The notes: a model not told the origin generated them from the letters alone. Counted from the stretch's first letter, positions 25,944 to 35,699 are shown. The stretch: DNA of 64,000 nucleotides from Punica granatum (GCF_007655135.1 NC_045129.1:3038001-3102000); one strand, 5' to 3'. Numbers and translations: made by a program.

Positions 25944-28082
25944 CTATTTGGAGGCTTCAAGCATACCGGCTATACTTCGGCAAACATGAAGTTTCTCCCT
26001 AGCGAGAGGTTTTGTCATCATATCAGCTCCATTCTCATCGGTGTGCACTTTGTCTAGCTTCACCAGCTTGGACTCCAACACATCTCTAATCCAATGAAAC
26101 TTGATATCGATATGCTTCGACCTCGAATGGAAAGTGGGATTCTTGCAAAGATGAATGGCGCTTTGACTATCACAGTGTAGAACATACCTTTCTTGCTTCA
26201 AGCTCAACTCCTGCAAAAACTTTTGCAACCACAACATCTCCTTGCAACCTTCGGTCACCGCAATGTATTCGGCTTCCGTTGTAGACAAAGCGATGCACTT
26301 TTGAAGCCTTGATTGCCATGAGATAGCTCCCCCTGCAAAAGTCATCAAGTATCCCGAAGTGGATTTCCGGGAATCGATATCTCCTGCCATATCTGCATCC
26401 GTGTAGCCCACTAACTCCGGCTTACCAGTGCCAAAGTGTAAACACACCTTGGATGTTCCTCTGAGATAACTCAGGATCCATTTAACCGCATTCCAATGCT
26501 CTTTCCCCGGATTGGAGAGAAAACGACTTACCACACCAACAGAATGAGCAATATCTGGCCTTGTACAGACCATGGCATACATTAAACTTCCTACAGCTGA
26601 TGAGTAAGGAACTTTCTTCATCTCTTCTTTCTCCTTCTCACTTGTAGGACATTGCTTCGAGCTAAGTTTGAAATGAGAAGCAAGTGGTGATGAAACTGGT
26701 TTAGCATTACCCATGTTGAACCGATCCAAAATCTTCTCGATGTACTTCTCTTGAGAAAGCCAAAGTTTTCCACTTGATCTGTCACGAGAAATATGCATCC
26801 CAAGGATCTGCTTTGCCGGTCCCAAATCCTTCATGGCAAAGGACTTGTTGAGCTCCTTCTTCAACTCTGTAATCTTGCTCATATCATGACCGACAAGCAA
26901 CATATCATCCACATATAACAGTAAAATGATAAAATCACCATCCGAGAATTGTTTCACGAACACACAATGATCTGAAGTTGTTCGTGTGTAGCCATGGCTC
27001 AACATGAAAGAGTCAAACTTTTTGTACCACTGCCGAGGTGCTTGCTTAAGCCCATACAAGCTCTTTCTCAGCCTGCACACCAAATGCTCCTTACCTTTAA
27101 CTCGGAATCCTTCAGGCTGCTCCATATATATTTCTTCCTCCAAGTCACCATGCAGGAAAGCTGTTTTTACATCGAGCTGCTCAATCTCCAAGTTCAGACT
27201 AGCTGCCAGTGCGAGAACAACTCGGATCGATGACATCTTGACAACAGGCGAGAAGATCTCCTCGAAGTCAACTCCTTTCTTCTGGTTGAAACCTTTCACT
27301 ACCAGTTGAGCTTTGTATCGAGGTCGCGAGTTCTCTGTCTTCAACCTGTAGACCCATTTGTTCTTCAATGCTCTCTTACCTTGCGGTAGCTTCACTAGGT
27401 CATACGTGTGATTTTCAGACAAGGAGTTCATCTCCTCATTCATCGCCTTCAACCAGTGCTCCTTGTACTCATGTGCCACAGCTTCATCATAGCACTCAGG
27501 TTCTCCCCCGTCAGTCAGTAGCACATATTCATGAGGCGGATATCTTGTAGATGATCGTCTTATTCTATCAGATTGTCTAGGTAGATCTGCAGGCTCTAAC
27601 TGTAACTGCGAGCCTGTATCATCCGTAGTCACATCATCATCTACCCGAGGAATCTCACCCCCAGTCGTGGTTTCTTCATACTCACCAGGTACCTCTTCCA
27701 TTGGATGCTCTACATCAACCGGTACAGGAATAGAGATCTCGTGAGGATTGCCTACACTGGCCTTCTCTAACTTTTGCAAATCCTCGATTGTCTGGTCCTC
27801 AAAGAAGACAACATCCCTGCTCCTGATGATCTTCTTGCTATCAGGGTCCCAAAGCCTGTACCCGAACTCTTCATGTGCATAACCCAAGAAGATGCACTGT
27901 TTTGCCTTGGCATCAAGTTTTGATCTTTCATCTCGAGGAATGTGAACAGATGCCCTGCACCCGAAGACTCTGAGATGCTTGTATGATACTTTCTTGTCGA
28001 TCCACACCTGCTGGGGTACATCTCCATCAAGTGCAACTGACGGTGTAAGATTAATAAGATCAACCGCTGACCTCATTGCCTC
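25944..28082 (-). CDS. Copia pol fragment: integrase C-terminus, reverse transcriptase, RNase H
   Basis: An open frame of about 710 codons without a stop. Order: integrase core end (AVDLINLTPSVALDG, VSYKHLRVFGCRASVHIP), linker, reverse transcriptase (KNKWVYRLKT, LDVKTAFLHGDLEEEIYMEQ, GLKQAPRQWYKK, and the catalytic LLYVDDMLLVG), then RNase H (YTDADMAGD, ALSTTEAEYIA, HCDSQSAIHL, KHIDIKFHWIR) and the C-terminus ending MLEASK. This is the Tnt1/Copia order (integrase before RT). Protease, integrase zinc finger and most of gag are missing, and the 5' side is joined to TRIM sequence at about 28082, so it cannot be an independent gene. That RT and RNase H remain open suggests a recent origin. Confidence 0.88.
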   Translation of the reverse strand, partial: EAMRSAVDLINLTPSVALDGDVPQQVWIDKKVSYKHLRVFGCRASVHIPRDERSKLDAKAKQCIFLGYAHEEFGYRLWDPDSKKIIRSRDVVFFEDQTIEDLQKLEKASVGNPHEISIPVPVDVEHPMEEVPGEYEETTTGGEIPRVDDDVTTDDTGSQLQLEPADLPRQSDRIRRSSTRYPPHEYVLLTDGGEPECYDEAVAHEYKEHWLKAMNEEMNSLSENHTYDLVKLPQGKRALKNKWVYRLKTENSRPRYKAQLVVKGFNQKKGVDFEEIFSPVVKMSSIRVVLALAASLNLEIEQLDVKTAFLHGDLEEEIYMEQPEGFRVKGKEHLVCRLRKSLYGLKQAPRQWYKKFDSFMLSHGYTRTTSDHCVFVKQFSDGDFIILLLYVDDMLLVGHDMSKITELKKELNKSFAMKDLGPAKQILGMHISRDRSSGKLWLSQEKYIEKILDRFNMGNAKPVSSPLASHFKLSSKQCPTSEKEKEEMKKVPYSSAVGSLMYAMVCTRPDIAHSVGVVSRFLSNPGKEHWNAVKWILSYLRGTSKVCLHFGTGKPELVGYTDADMAGDIDSRKSTSGYLMTFAGGAISWQSRLQKCIALSTTEAEYIAVTEGCKEMLWLQKFLQELSLKQERYVLHCDSQSAIHLCKNPTFHSRSKHIDIKFHWIRDVLESKLVKLDKVHTDENGADMMTKPLAREKLHVCRSIAGMLEASK

Positions 28083-28181
28083 TATGGAGAATGGTAAGGG
28101 CCTAACAATTGGTATCCGAGTTCGGAAGTAAAAAAAAAACCCGGCTCGAAGTCCTCCATATAGTCGAGAATGGGGGGGAAT

Positions 28182-28366
28182 TGTTGGGCCGGTTTCTCTC
28201 CTATATGGAGAATGATGAGGGCGGGTGTTGGAAGTAATCCCACATGGAAAAGTTGAGAGGAAATCCATAGGTTTATAAGAGATAATGGTCTAGTAACCCA
28301 TTGGCTTAAGCTTTTGGGTTGCGGATGGGCCCGAGTCTCAAGTAAGCCCATGGATTTTTCCCAACA
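28182..28366 (+). repeat. TRIM LTR 3 (right terminal)
   Basis: Full 185-bp LTR at the right end, preceded by internal sequence from 28082 with an expanded A run (about 28128-28139) and the polypurine tract, and followed by the ACTAG target duplication. Confidence 0.88.
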
Positions 28367-28371
28367 ACTAG

Positions 28372-28772
28372 TATGCCCACAATAGCTCCATCTAACTCTG
28401 TTGCTCGTAAAGTTTTCATAATACGTGCTTACTGGACAATTCAACGCTCTCTGATCTTCGTATACAAATCTGGTCATCTTTGTCCTGCCATTTTCAGAAA
28501 AGACTCGAAATCGCGGTGATTATTATATAAGGGGAGACATGGATCTGAGTGAGGTACTAATCGTGAAAACAATACCTTGCAAGCTAACTTGCAGGCTCTC
28601 CTATTAATTGCAGCAATCAGCCAACTTTTGATCAAGGTTGTTTACAAGAGAGAATGTGCATATCACATATTAAGAATTCTTTCTCTGGTCTGTCGGTCCA
28701 AATCGTTAGTACACTCAGAAGGCCCATTTAGGTCTCAAGGAACAATGCTGTTGTTCATTCTCCATCTATGGA
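28372..28772. other. Gap between retroelement and TNL1
   Basis: About 400 bp. Nothing recognised apart from the probable 3' flank of the TNL1 last exon. Confidence 0.5.
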
Positions 28773-29192
28773 TTATTTCTCTCGGTGGTACACCACATGG
28801 ACTCCGCTGCATTTCACTGCACCTGCAGAAGCAGCAAATAACACCACAAATCGGCCAAATTCATTCTGTGCAGATTTATCCAATCCCCACATTTTACGCT
28901 GAGGAACGTAATGCAGCCACATGTTGTCTGACGCCAGCAAAGGGAATTGCTCCATGACACCATAGGCTCTCTGCTTGTTCACAAAAACTTGGACCTCACA
29001 CGAAACACATGCTTGCCGTTGGGATTCCAGAGGTCCTCCTACAACAGCATAGAAGGCCAACCCCGCTATGTTCAGGTAAGAATCTACTGGTTCCATGAAG
29101 CTAACTACCTTTTCCGTGCTACGATGTTGAAACCAGTTTGGGACTTCACTTCCAGGATGCAAAATGTCCACCCGAGTGTTGCCAAGCAGTCC
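28773..29192 (-). pseudogene. C-JID exon of TNL1, stranded behind a premature stop
   Basis: A 140-codon exon encoding the C-terminal jelly-roll/Ig-like domain (C-JID, also called post-LRR) of TNL receptors, with the hallmark HPGSEVPNWFQHRSTE, then VSFMEPVDSYLNIAGLAFYA, and ending GVHVVYHREK. It is itself open to its stop. The acceptor before GGACTGCTTGG is weak compared with the TTACAG used in the plus-strand relative. Since exon 4 of TNL1 meets TAG at 29453-29455, this domain is not translated in the reference reading. Confidence 0.75.
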
Positions 29193-29452
29193 CTTCAAAT
29201 CAAAGATGATGTTTTACTCATCAAGCAAATCTCTCTGAAAAGAATTATAAGTTGCCAGGGAGATACAGAGATGAACAATGTATATAAAGCATGTTTTACA
29301 CGCATAGATAAATATACAAACATCACTGCCAGGGATCAGTATCTTCGAAAAATACTAACACAGGGAAGAAGAGAGACCTCAATTGAAAGCATCTGCGTCC
29401 TGTGAGGATTCCGAAGTAGTTTGTGACAGCCCGAGAAGTCCATACGACGAAG

Positions 29453-32400
29453 CTAAGGGGACACATCAGGATGAAATTCTAAAATGCTGGACAATGACGG
29501 GAAAATGCATAGAGATTCACAGCCTTCAGCAAATAAATGAGTTATGTTCTTTGGAAGCTCTATGATTTCTTGAAGGTCCTTACAACTCGTCAAGCTAAGC
29601 TGTTGTAACTTAGTGAATTTGCTCATGCCGGCAGGGAGGCTGGTGAATTTGTTTCCGGATAGGTTTAAATAGATCAATGTGGACTGGCAATGCAGATCCT
29701 CCAGGAAATTAACCTCTGATAAGCTGCAGCTTTGGAAATCCAAGAAAATCAAATTCGGAAATGCCGACACCCTGGAGATAACTGAGGAATCAATACCTTC
29801 CTCTTGATATCCGGGAAACTTTTCTAGTTCCGAGCAACCACAAAAAACAACACGTTCAAGTTGTTTCAACTTATAAATGCTGCTGGGGATGTTCTTGAGT
29901 CTCTTGCAATTCCTTAGGTACAGTTCCTGCAGACCAATAAGATTCCCCAAAGAAGGAGGCAGTTCATCAATCGCAGTCTCGTCCAGAGAAAGTTCTTTTA
30001 CGCCCCCGACCTCCTCCAGAATATCGGGAAATTTCGAAAGTTTCGAACAGCCTTTGAGAATCAGGCTTTGAAGGAACTTTGACTTGAGGCTGCTCGGGAA
30101 CTCCCGGAGACTACAGCAGTTCAGAAAATTCAGATGGGAAACCTTAGGGAGATGACCCAGAGACTGATGAACCTCTTGTAAACTCTTGCACTCTCCAAGA
30201 TCCAAATGCTCAAGACTATGCATCGAAGATAAGTCTGGGATACTGGTTAACAGTTTACAGCCATTGAAGTTGATGAACCTCAGATTCCGGAAAAGCTAGA
30301 CAGCAATACCAGAAAAGCTTAGGCAAATGATAATTATACATATCCAACTGTGGTACGGCATTAGGAGATTTATAATAACAAAAGAATGGGGATAACGTCC
30401 TTTAAAATCCAAAATAAAGCTGCAGTAAATAAAATTAAGTACCCGGAATTCTTCTCCCAGAATGTTGATGCCACTTTTGGGCATGTACAGAGCCACTAGC
30501 TCCTTCCAACCGGAATTTAGTGGCAGGGATGATGAACTGTATTCAGGCCACTCGAGCCACCTTAATCCACGGGGGAAACATATCGAATCACCCGAATGAT
30601 ATGCATTATGGGCTATGAAAAGTCTGAGTCTTTTCATGTTTGTGAACACTCCGGAACTGAAGTTAACCTCTTCAGGTGCAACCAAATCTAGCTTTATGCC
30701 TTCGATCTTGTTAGTTCCCTGATGTAAAGGGACAAAACAAAGGAAAGGTTATCTGGCATATTCAAATGCTAATATCCAAAATTTACCAATGAGAGAAAGA
30801 ATTCAGATTTCCCATACCGTGTCTTCGGTTAGTACATGAAGGACGTCCTCATGGAACCAAAGCCTGCTCCTCTCACCCGGCTCTTGGGGCGCCTCTTGTC
30901 TAACAATTTCCTTACCCATGTCTTCTATCATGCCATGCATCTTCACCTTATTATCTTCGAAAGTTACAAGAGACTTCTCCGCAAGAACTTGCAGCCCAAT
31001 TTCGGGGTAGAGTTTGCAGCACTGCAATATCTCTTTGACGTGGTCAACATGCTCTCCCTCAAAGAAACAAGCGATATCAAGAAAAATGGCCCTCTCGTAA
31101 TCATCCAAGCTATCGAAACTTATCTTTAGCACGCTAAAGATTTCCCCATTGGGAACTCTTTTCAACTTTTCTAATGCACATCTCCATTCAGACAAGCTTC
31201 GACCGCGGAGAAAGGAACCCAAAACTTTAATAGCTAAGGGGAGTCCTTTCGTGTAATCTACTACCTTATATGAGAGCTGCTCATATTTTGCTTCTGGAGT
31301 GATAGTTCCAAAGGCAGTTAAAGAGAAAAGCTGACGAGCATCGTGATCAACCAATGGTTGAACTCTGTATATTTCATCCACTCCGTGAGCGACTAACAAA
31401 TGCTCGTCTCTTGTGGTTATGATGACCCTGCTCCCGTGACCAAACCAATCACGTCCTCCTGCTAGTGTTTCCAATTGATCCAAGCGGTTCACGTCGTCAA
31501 TCATGATGAGAGTTTTTCTATTGCAAAGGCTATTCTTTATCAGGTTGATACCTCGATCAACATTCCCGAGCTTCAAGTCAACATCTGCCATCATCTGGGA
31601 AAGAAGCTTCTCTTGAAGTTGAAGCAGGTCACATTCACGAACCTTTGCTAGAAAGATGTTTTGTTCGAAACGATCAGAAATAGCATTGCAAATGGCTTTT
31701 GTAATAGTAGTCTTCCCTATTCCCCCCATTCCGCATATTCCTAGCATTCGAACATCATCTGACTCAATGTCCAGTAGGGAATAGAGAACTCTATTATGAT
31801 GTTCCATCCCGATCAAGTTGTCAGGGACATGAAGAGGCTTGCGATTTAGCTCCCGCATCACCCTTTTGACTATGGTCTGAATGAAATCAGTCTCGCGTCT
31901 GCAAATTTCAACAAACAAGGAAAGTGAGATGTTGCAATAAGACTCTCACTAGTGCGCAATAAACTATGGTGTGGGATCGGCGAAATTAGGCATGAATTAA
32001 GGAAATTCTAACATGACAGCAGGTCACAGTAACTTTGTAGTACTTCTCAGTTAAGTGTTTAGTACTTCCACTATGTGATATTTTTTATACTTTCACTTCA
32101 AGTGCTTAATACTTTCAGTTAATGTGTTTGTAGAATTTCTACTATTCGTGATGAGTACTACATGGCCGTACTGGAAGTACTAACGTTTGAACTGAAATTA
32201 CTAAACGCTTTAACTGAAAGTATTAATATGAGTTATGGTGACTTCATGTCGTGCTAGGAAAACCCATGAATTAGAAATCTGATTCAGATATTTAGATCAG
32301 ACAAAAGGAAAACAAATAGACAGAGCAACACGGATTGAAAGAGTTTTGTAGACTTACTGATTGGCGAGCAAGTGGTAGCCCGAGAGGGAGGCAACCTTGG

Positions 32401-33466
32401 TGAGAGCTTCCGTCCAACGCTTCACCTTCTCTCGCCCTGACTTGTGCTCGTGAACGGCCAACGCCTCTCCATACTTCCCTGACTGCCTACGGACATCAGA
32501 TGGGTCCACTTTGTAAAAAACCGGCAGTACTGTCTGTCCTAATGATTCCCTGCACTCGAGGATCTTGATAAGCTCATCCAAGCACCAGCTCGAGGATGCA
32601 TAGTTCGGCGAAAGGACTACAATTGTGATCATCGATCTCTCTATGGCTTCCAGTAGTGAGGGCGCGATCTCATCACCTCCCTCGAGGCCAGACTCATCTA
32701 TGAAGGTGTTGCGGACTCCTGCTCGGTGCAGGGCGTCATTGAGGTGGTTGGTGAAGCTGCTGCGGGTGTCCTCTCCTCTGAAGCTCAAGAAGACGTCAAA
32801 TCGGCGGTCGGTTCTGGTGGGGGGAGGAGTCTCGGAGGCAATGTGATCAAAGGCAGCCGCGGGCTGTTCTTTCTCAGATGGGGCAACATCATCATCTAAG
32901 ACGGGAGCGCTTTGCTCCGGAGGTGGTTCTGCCCGCATCTTAGACATTGACATACCATCCTTCATCAGAGCCAATGACATCAAGTACGCAAGCTCTTCTC
33001 TCTCCCGTCTTTGCTCTGGAGGTGGTTTCGGGTGACGCATACAACGTGGAAAGGGAATGCGATCAAAGGCTCCGCGCCTGCTGGTTGACTCGGCCGCGGG
33101 CTGCTCTTCCTCAGATGAGACATTATCATCTAAGACGGGAGCGCTTTGCTCCGGAGGTGGTTTCCCGGCATACGCCGAACCAGCCCTCATAGACAAAAGG
33201 ACTACATTTGTGATCATCGATCTCTCTATGGCTTCCAGTAGTGAGGGCGCGATCCAATCACCTCCCTCGAGGCCAGACTCATCTATGAAGGTGTTGAGGA
33301 CGACGTCATATCTAAGTCGGCAGTCAACCGCGGGCTGTTCTTTCTCAGATGGGATAACATCATCTAAGACGGGAGCGTTTTGCTCCGGAGGTGGTTCCGC
33401 GCGAGGCTTAGCACTTCGACAAAGCTCCGGAGAAAAGGCAGATCTCTCTCTCTCTCTCCTTTTCAT
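29453..33466 (-). CDS. TIR-NB-LRR immune receptor (TNL1), truncated before C-JID
   Basis: Intracellular receptor of the TNL class; in this family the TIR is an NADase triggering immunity when effectors are sensed. Exons: 32358-33466, 30818-31898, 30443-30718 and 29453-30295 to a stop; 3,309 nt, 1,102 aa. TIR at about residues 220-369: RRFDVFLSFRGEDTR, VVLSPNYASSSWCLDELIKI (catalytic Glu included), FYKVDPSDVRRQSG. NB-ARC: GICGMGGIGKTTITKA, LIMIDDVNRLDQLE, SRVIITTRDEHLL, GLPLAIKVLGSFL, and MHG in place of MHD (30932-30940). LRRs follow, with LDLGECKSLQEVHQSLG and LYLRNCKRLKNIPSSIYKL. Oddities: a 220-residue N-terminal extension with repeated linkers and a gutted second TIR; a TAG at 29453-29455 where the relative at 45.9 kb has TGG (Trp). 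Start is the first ATG after an in-frame TGA; a later ATG nearer the TIR is possible. Confidence 0.85.
31711..31732 (-). promoter_or_regulatory. Candidate miR482/2118 target in the TNL1 P-loop
   Basis: The plus strand here reads TCTTCCCTATTCCCCCCATT followed by CC, close to published miR482 family sequences, so the TNL1 mRNA would pair with such a miRNA over about 22 nt with one G:U pair. This family classically targets the P-loop code of NB-LRR genes. No miRNA gene was found in this window. Confidence 0.55.
32006..32260. mobile_element. Degenerate MITE in TNL1 intron 1
   Basis: A 255-bp segment whose ends form an imperfect inverted repeat of about 28 bp: the left end reads TTCTAACATGACAGCAGGTC, and the right end reverse-complemented reads TTCCTAGCACGACATGAAGT, both continuing CAC.(G/A)TAAC. 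Inside, AGTTAA and AGTACTT blocks recur in opposite orientation. It lies wholly inside the intron. Confidence 0.55.
32611..33430 (-). repeat. Internal duplication in TNL1 exon 1
   Basis: Bases 32611-32710 and 33196-33295 are almost identical (offset 585). Both encode NTFIDESGLEGGD.IAPSLL. The linker coding PPPEQ.APVLDD occurs at about 32840-32935, 33070-33170 and 33330-33430, plus a short PPPEQ copy near 33010. The second TIR copy lacks the SFRGEDTR region and breaks off after the MIT.VVL strand. Confidence 0.85.
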
Positions 33467-34046
33467 TTTCGGAGACCCACAGGCGCAGATCACTGCAGCT
33501 AAAGAGGTTCACAAGACAAAAAGGCAGCCGTCGTTGGAGTTCAGTCTTGAGGAGGAAGAGGATGTCCCTTTTCGGTAGATGAGGCCGCCAAGAAGAAGTT
33601 GCCCGTATCGATTGCCAGCATAATTGTAGTCATGGCCCGCCCTGAGATTTTGGAAATTTCTCACGTGAAATTTCTGAAATTTTCTGATCTGGTAGGTCCA
33701 TCAATCAAATTGTTCAGTTTAGGTAGACCCGGAATAATTTTCTATTCAGCTATTAATCAAGATTTCTCCCCAGAGCTAAGCTTCACAGTTAGTGTCTGTT
33801 TGATAACACAAATAATTGCTGAAATTAATCGACCAGCACTAAATGAAATAAAAGCTTGTTTAGTAAATGCTAAAAAAGTTGACTTAATTTAATAAACTTA
33901 ATTCAAAAAGGTACTAAATGATTTAGATTAAGTTAAGTAAGTGGGGACCTACTTAATGATTGAACAATAAGGGCTGATTCACTCAACTGCACCCTGGACA
34001 CCCCGGGTGGGGGGCGGAACCAAAGGAATAATTCCCATCACCCTAG
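33467..34046. other. Gap upstream of TNL1
   Basis: TNL1 promoter followed by A/T-rich DNA. A piece at 33650-33770 resembles 43915-44000 (both carry ATTTTCTATTCAGCTAT). A possible hAT-like remnant lies around 33795-33960. No gene seen. Confidence 0.4.
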
Positions 34047-34885
34047 ATTCTTCGATGAGAATTGACCTTTTTGGCTGTCACAAGTTGACTTAATTTAATA
34101 AACTTAATACACCGACACCGTCATTTGAGGTCTCCATCTATATTTCTATTTTGTTTTATCTCCACATCTCTCGCTTGCATAGGCGCCAACCCTTATCTGA
34201 TCTTATAGAAATTTCTTGGAACAACGGAAATCAATACGACACGACCAGGAAGAAAGGGTTCAAACATCATTTCAAACTTCTCTCTGTGATTTTAGTAATC
34301 ATTACAAAAAAAAGATATGAGCAATACCAATTTGGCCCCAAAAATAAATTCGCAAACAAAGACATCATCATGATCGAGGAATGAAAAAACTCATAGAGAA
34401 TTTCAATCACCCGATTAAAATAATGACTTCTAAGTTAAAAAAAAAAATCAGAAAGTGAGAATAGTAACCATAACCATCTCGAATCATATGTCCCTAAAAT
34501 CTATAAGGCAATGAAAAAGGCAAAAACAACAAAATCGATGATTACAACTATTGAGCATGGATAGAGAATCCAAACCCAAACAAAATCCGAACCTTTTCGG
34601 TATCTTCACACTGAGCTAATTCCTCGCAAGGTTCGACAATTCCTATCCTTCCTCTCACTTCATTCCATAATTCAGCTGAACCGTTATTCCAGCTTCACAC
34701 AGGGAAGAATTCAATCAAATAAATAAAATAAACTAAAGGAAGCGAAATCAACTTACCTACCTAAGCTTAACCCATATCCTTCAGGCGCTCTCCTACTCTC
34801 GTCTCCCTCTTCCGACCCTTTCTCGTCTCTCAATATGCTCTGTTCTTCGTTTTCCCCTTCTTCATTTCCTTTTCTCTTCCATCCT

Positions 34886-34939
<54 letters not shown>

Positions 34940-35312
34940 CCTCTGTTTTCTGAAGGGGAAGCGATATGTGGGCTTCTGCTCTCTCGCGGAAAGTTTCCCT
35001 GCTTCGAAGTTGGCCCATCTATGGCTGCTTTATATTCCACATAGCTGTCTTGGCCTAAAGCTGGTACCGTATGAATGCAATCAATTCGAAGAGTTCTTTG
35101 AAGTTTCTCGGAGTGTTTTACAAAGCTGTGCAGTTCATCTAACTATTATGCCATCAAGGAAGTCAAGACCGACCATACTCAGTTGCTGTCGTCTCCATGT
35201 AGAAAGTGGAATGCGAGTTCTCGTGGATAAGTCTCTCATAAATTTTGAACTGGGTAAGGTGGAGATGCATGACTTAATAGAAAAAAATGGGAAAGGAAAT
35301 TGGTCGGCATAA
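34047..35312 (+). pseudogene. Rearranged TNL scraps: LRR/C-JID end joined to ARC2
   Basis: Bases 34047-34240 match the plus-strand TNL3 remnant at 39108-39290 (end of LRR exon, intron, start of C-JID exon). After about 720 bp of unrelated DNA holding a (CT)n repeat, 34966-35175 matches the C-JID segment at 39478-39660 (ESFPASKLAHLWLLYIP, FFEVSRSVLQSCAVHL). Immediately after, 35180-35312 encodes the end of an NB-ARC: RVLVDKSLINFELGKVEMHD and LIEKNGKGN. C-JID directly ahead of ARC2 is the reverse of any working order, as expected if a deletion fused one TNL's tail to the next one's middle. Not functional. Confidence 0.75.
34888..34936 (+). repeat. (CT)n microsatellite
   Basis: Roughly 48 bp of pure CT repeat between C/T-rich flanks, inside the unrelated DNA that splits the TNL scraps. 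Confidence 0.9.
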
Positions 35313-35699
35313 ATGTTCATTAATTACTGTGTTCATTTTTTTGTCCAAAAAAAAAGAAAGAAAACTATTACCATCTAATATATTAGTTTTGCTGAAGAAT
35401 CTACCGTACAGCAATTTCATACCGTACAGCTAGTCTGGACGGGTCATTACCCTTATGTCTACTCAATCTCAGCCGATTAGCCAAAAGAAACGGAAGCAGC
35501 GATCAACTATTATTACATGAGGAGGAAGAGTAGGAGAACGATTGGCATATTTTTCCTGACAAAATTCTTCCTCTTTTCTGACTTCTCTGATAGGCAATCG
35601 GATAACCATCAGCTGGCACAAGTCGCTTACAAAAAAAGGCAAGGATCATGTTCAATCATAGTTTAGGATAAAAATTTGATCAGAAAACAAGTCCAAGTG
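35313..35699. other. Short gap, nothing recognised
   Basis: About 390 bp between the TNL scraps and the RG/acidic gene fragment. No coding or repeat signal recognised. Confidence 0.4.

Larger units (their letters stand above)
24347..28366 (+). mobile_element. Composite TRIM retroelement carrying an antisense Copia fragment
   Basis: The unit starts and ends with identical-length 185-bp LTRs (24347-24531 and 28182-28366), each running TGTTGGG to CCCAACA, and is flanked on both sides by ACTAG (24342-24346 and 28367-28371), a 5-bp target duplication. After the left LTR comes the primer-binding site TGGTATCAGAGCCC (initiator tRNA-Met type); before the right LTR a purine run GGGGGGGAA. Inside, a short TRIM internal region, a deleted LTR (24714-24754), a third full LTR (24832-25016) and a 3.05-kb antisense Copia fragment (25032-28082) follow. 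The TRIM part codes for nothing and must have moved with enzymes supplied in trans. The duplication suggests the outer LTRs were inserted as one event. Confidence 0.88.

Noticed and set aside
25944..28082. A functional autonomous Copia element
   Set aside because: No protease, no integrase zinc finger, only the first 47 codons of gag with a stop, and a single LTR.
33598..33892. A plus-strand open frame upstream of TNL1 as a small gene
   Set aside because: Overlaps A/T-rich repeat-like DNA also seen near 43.9 kb; no homology or codon bias.
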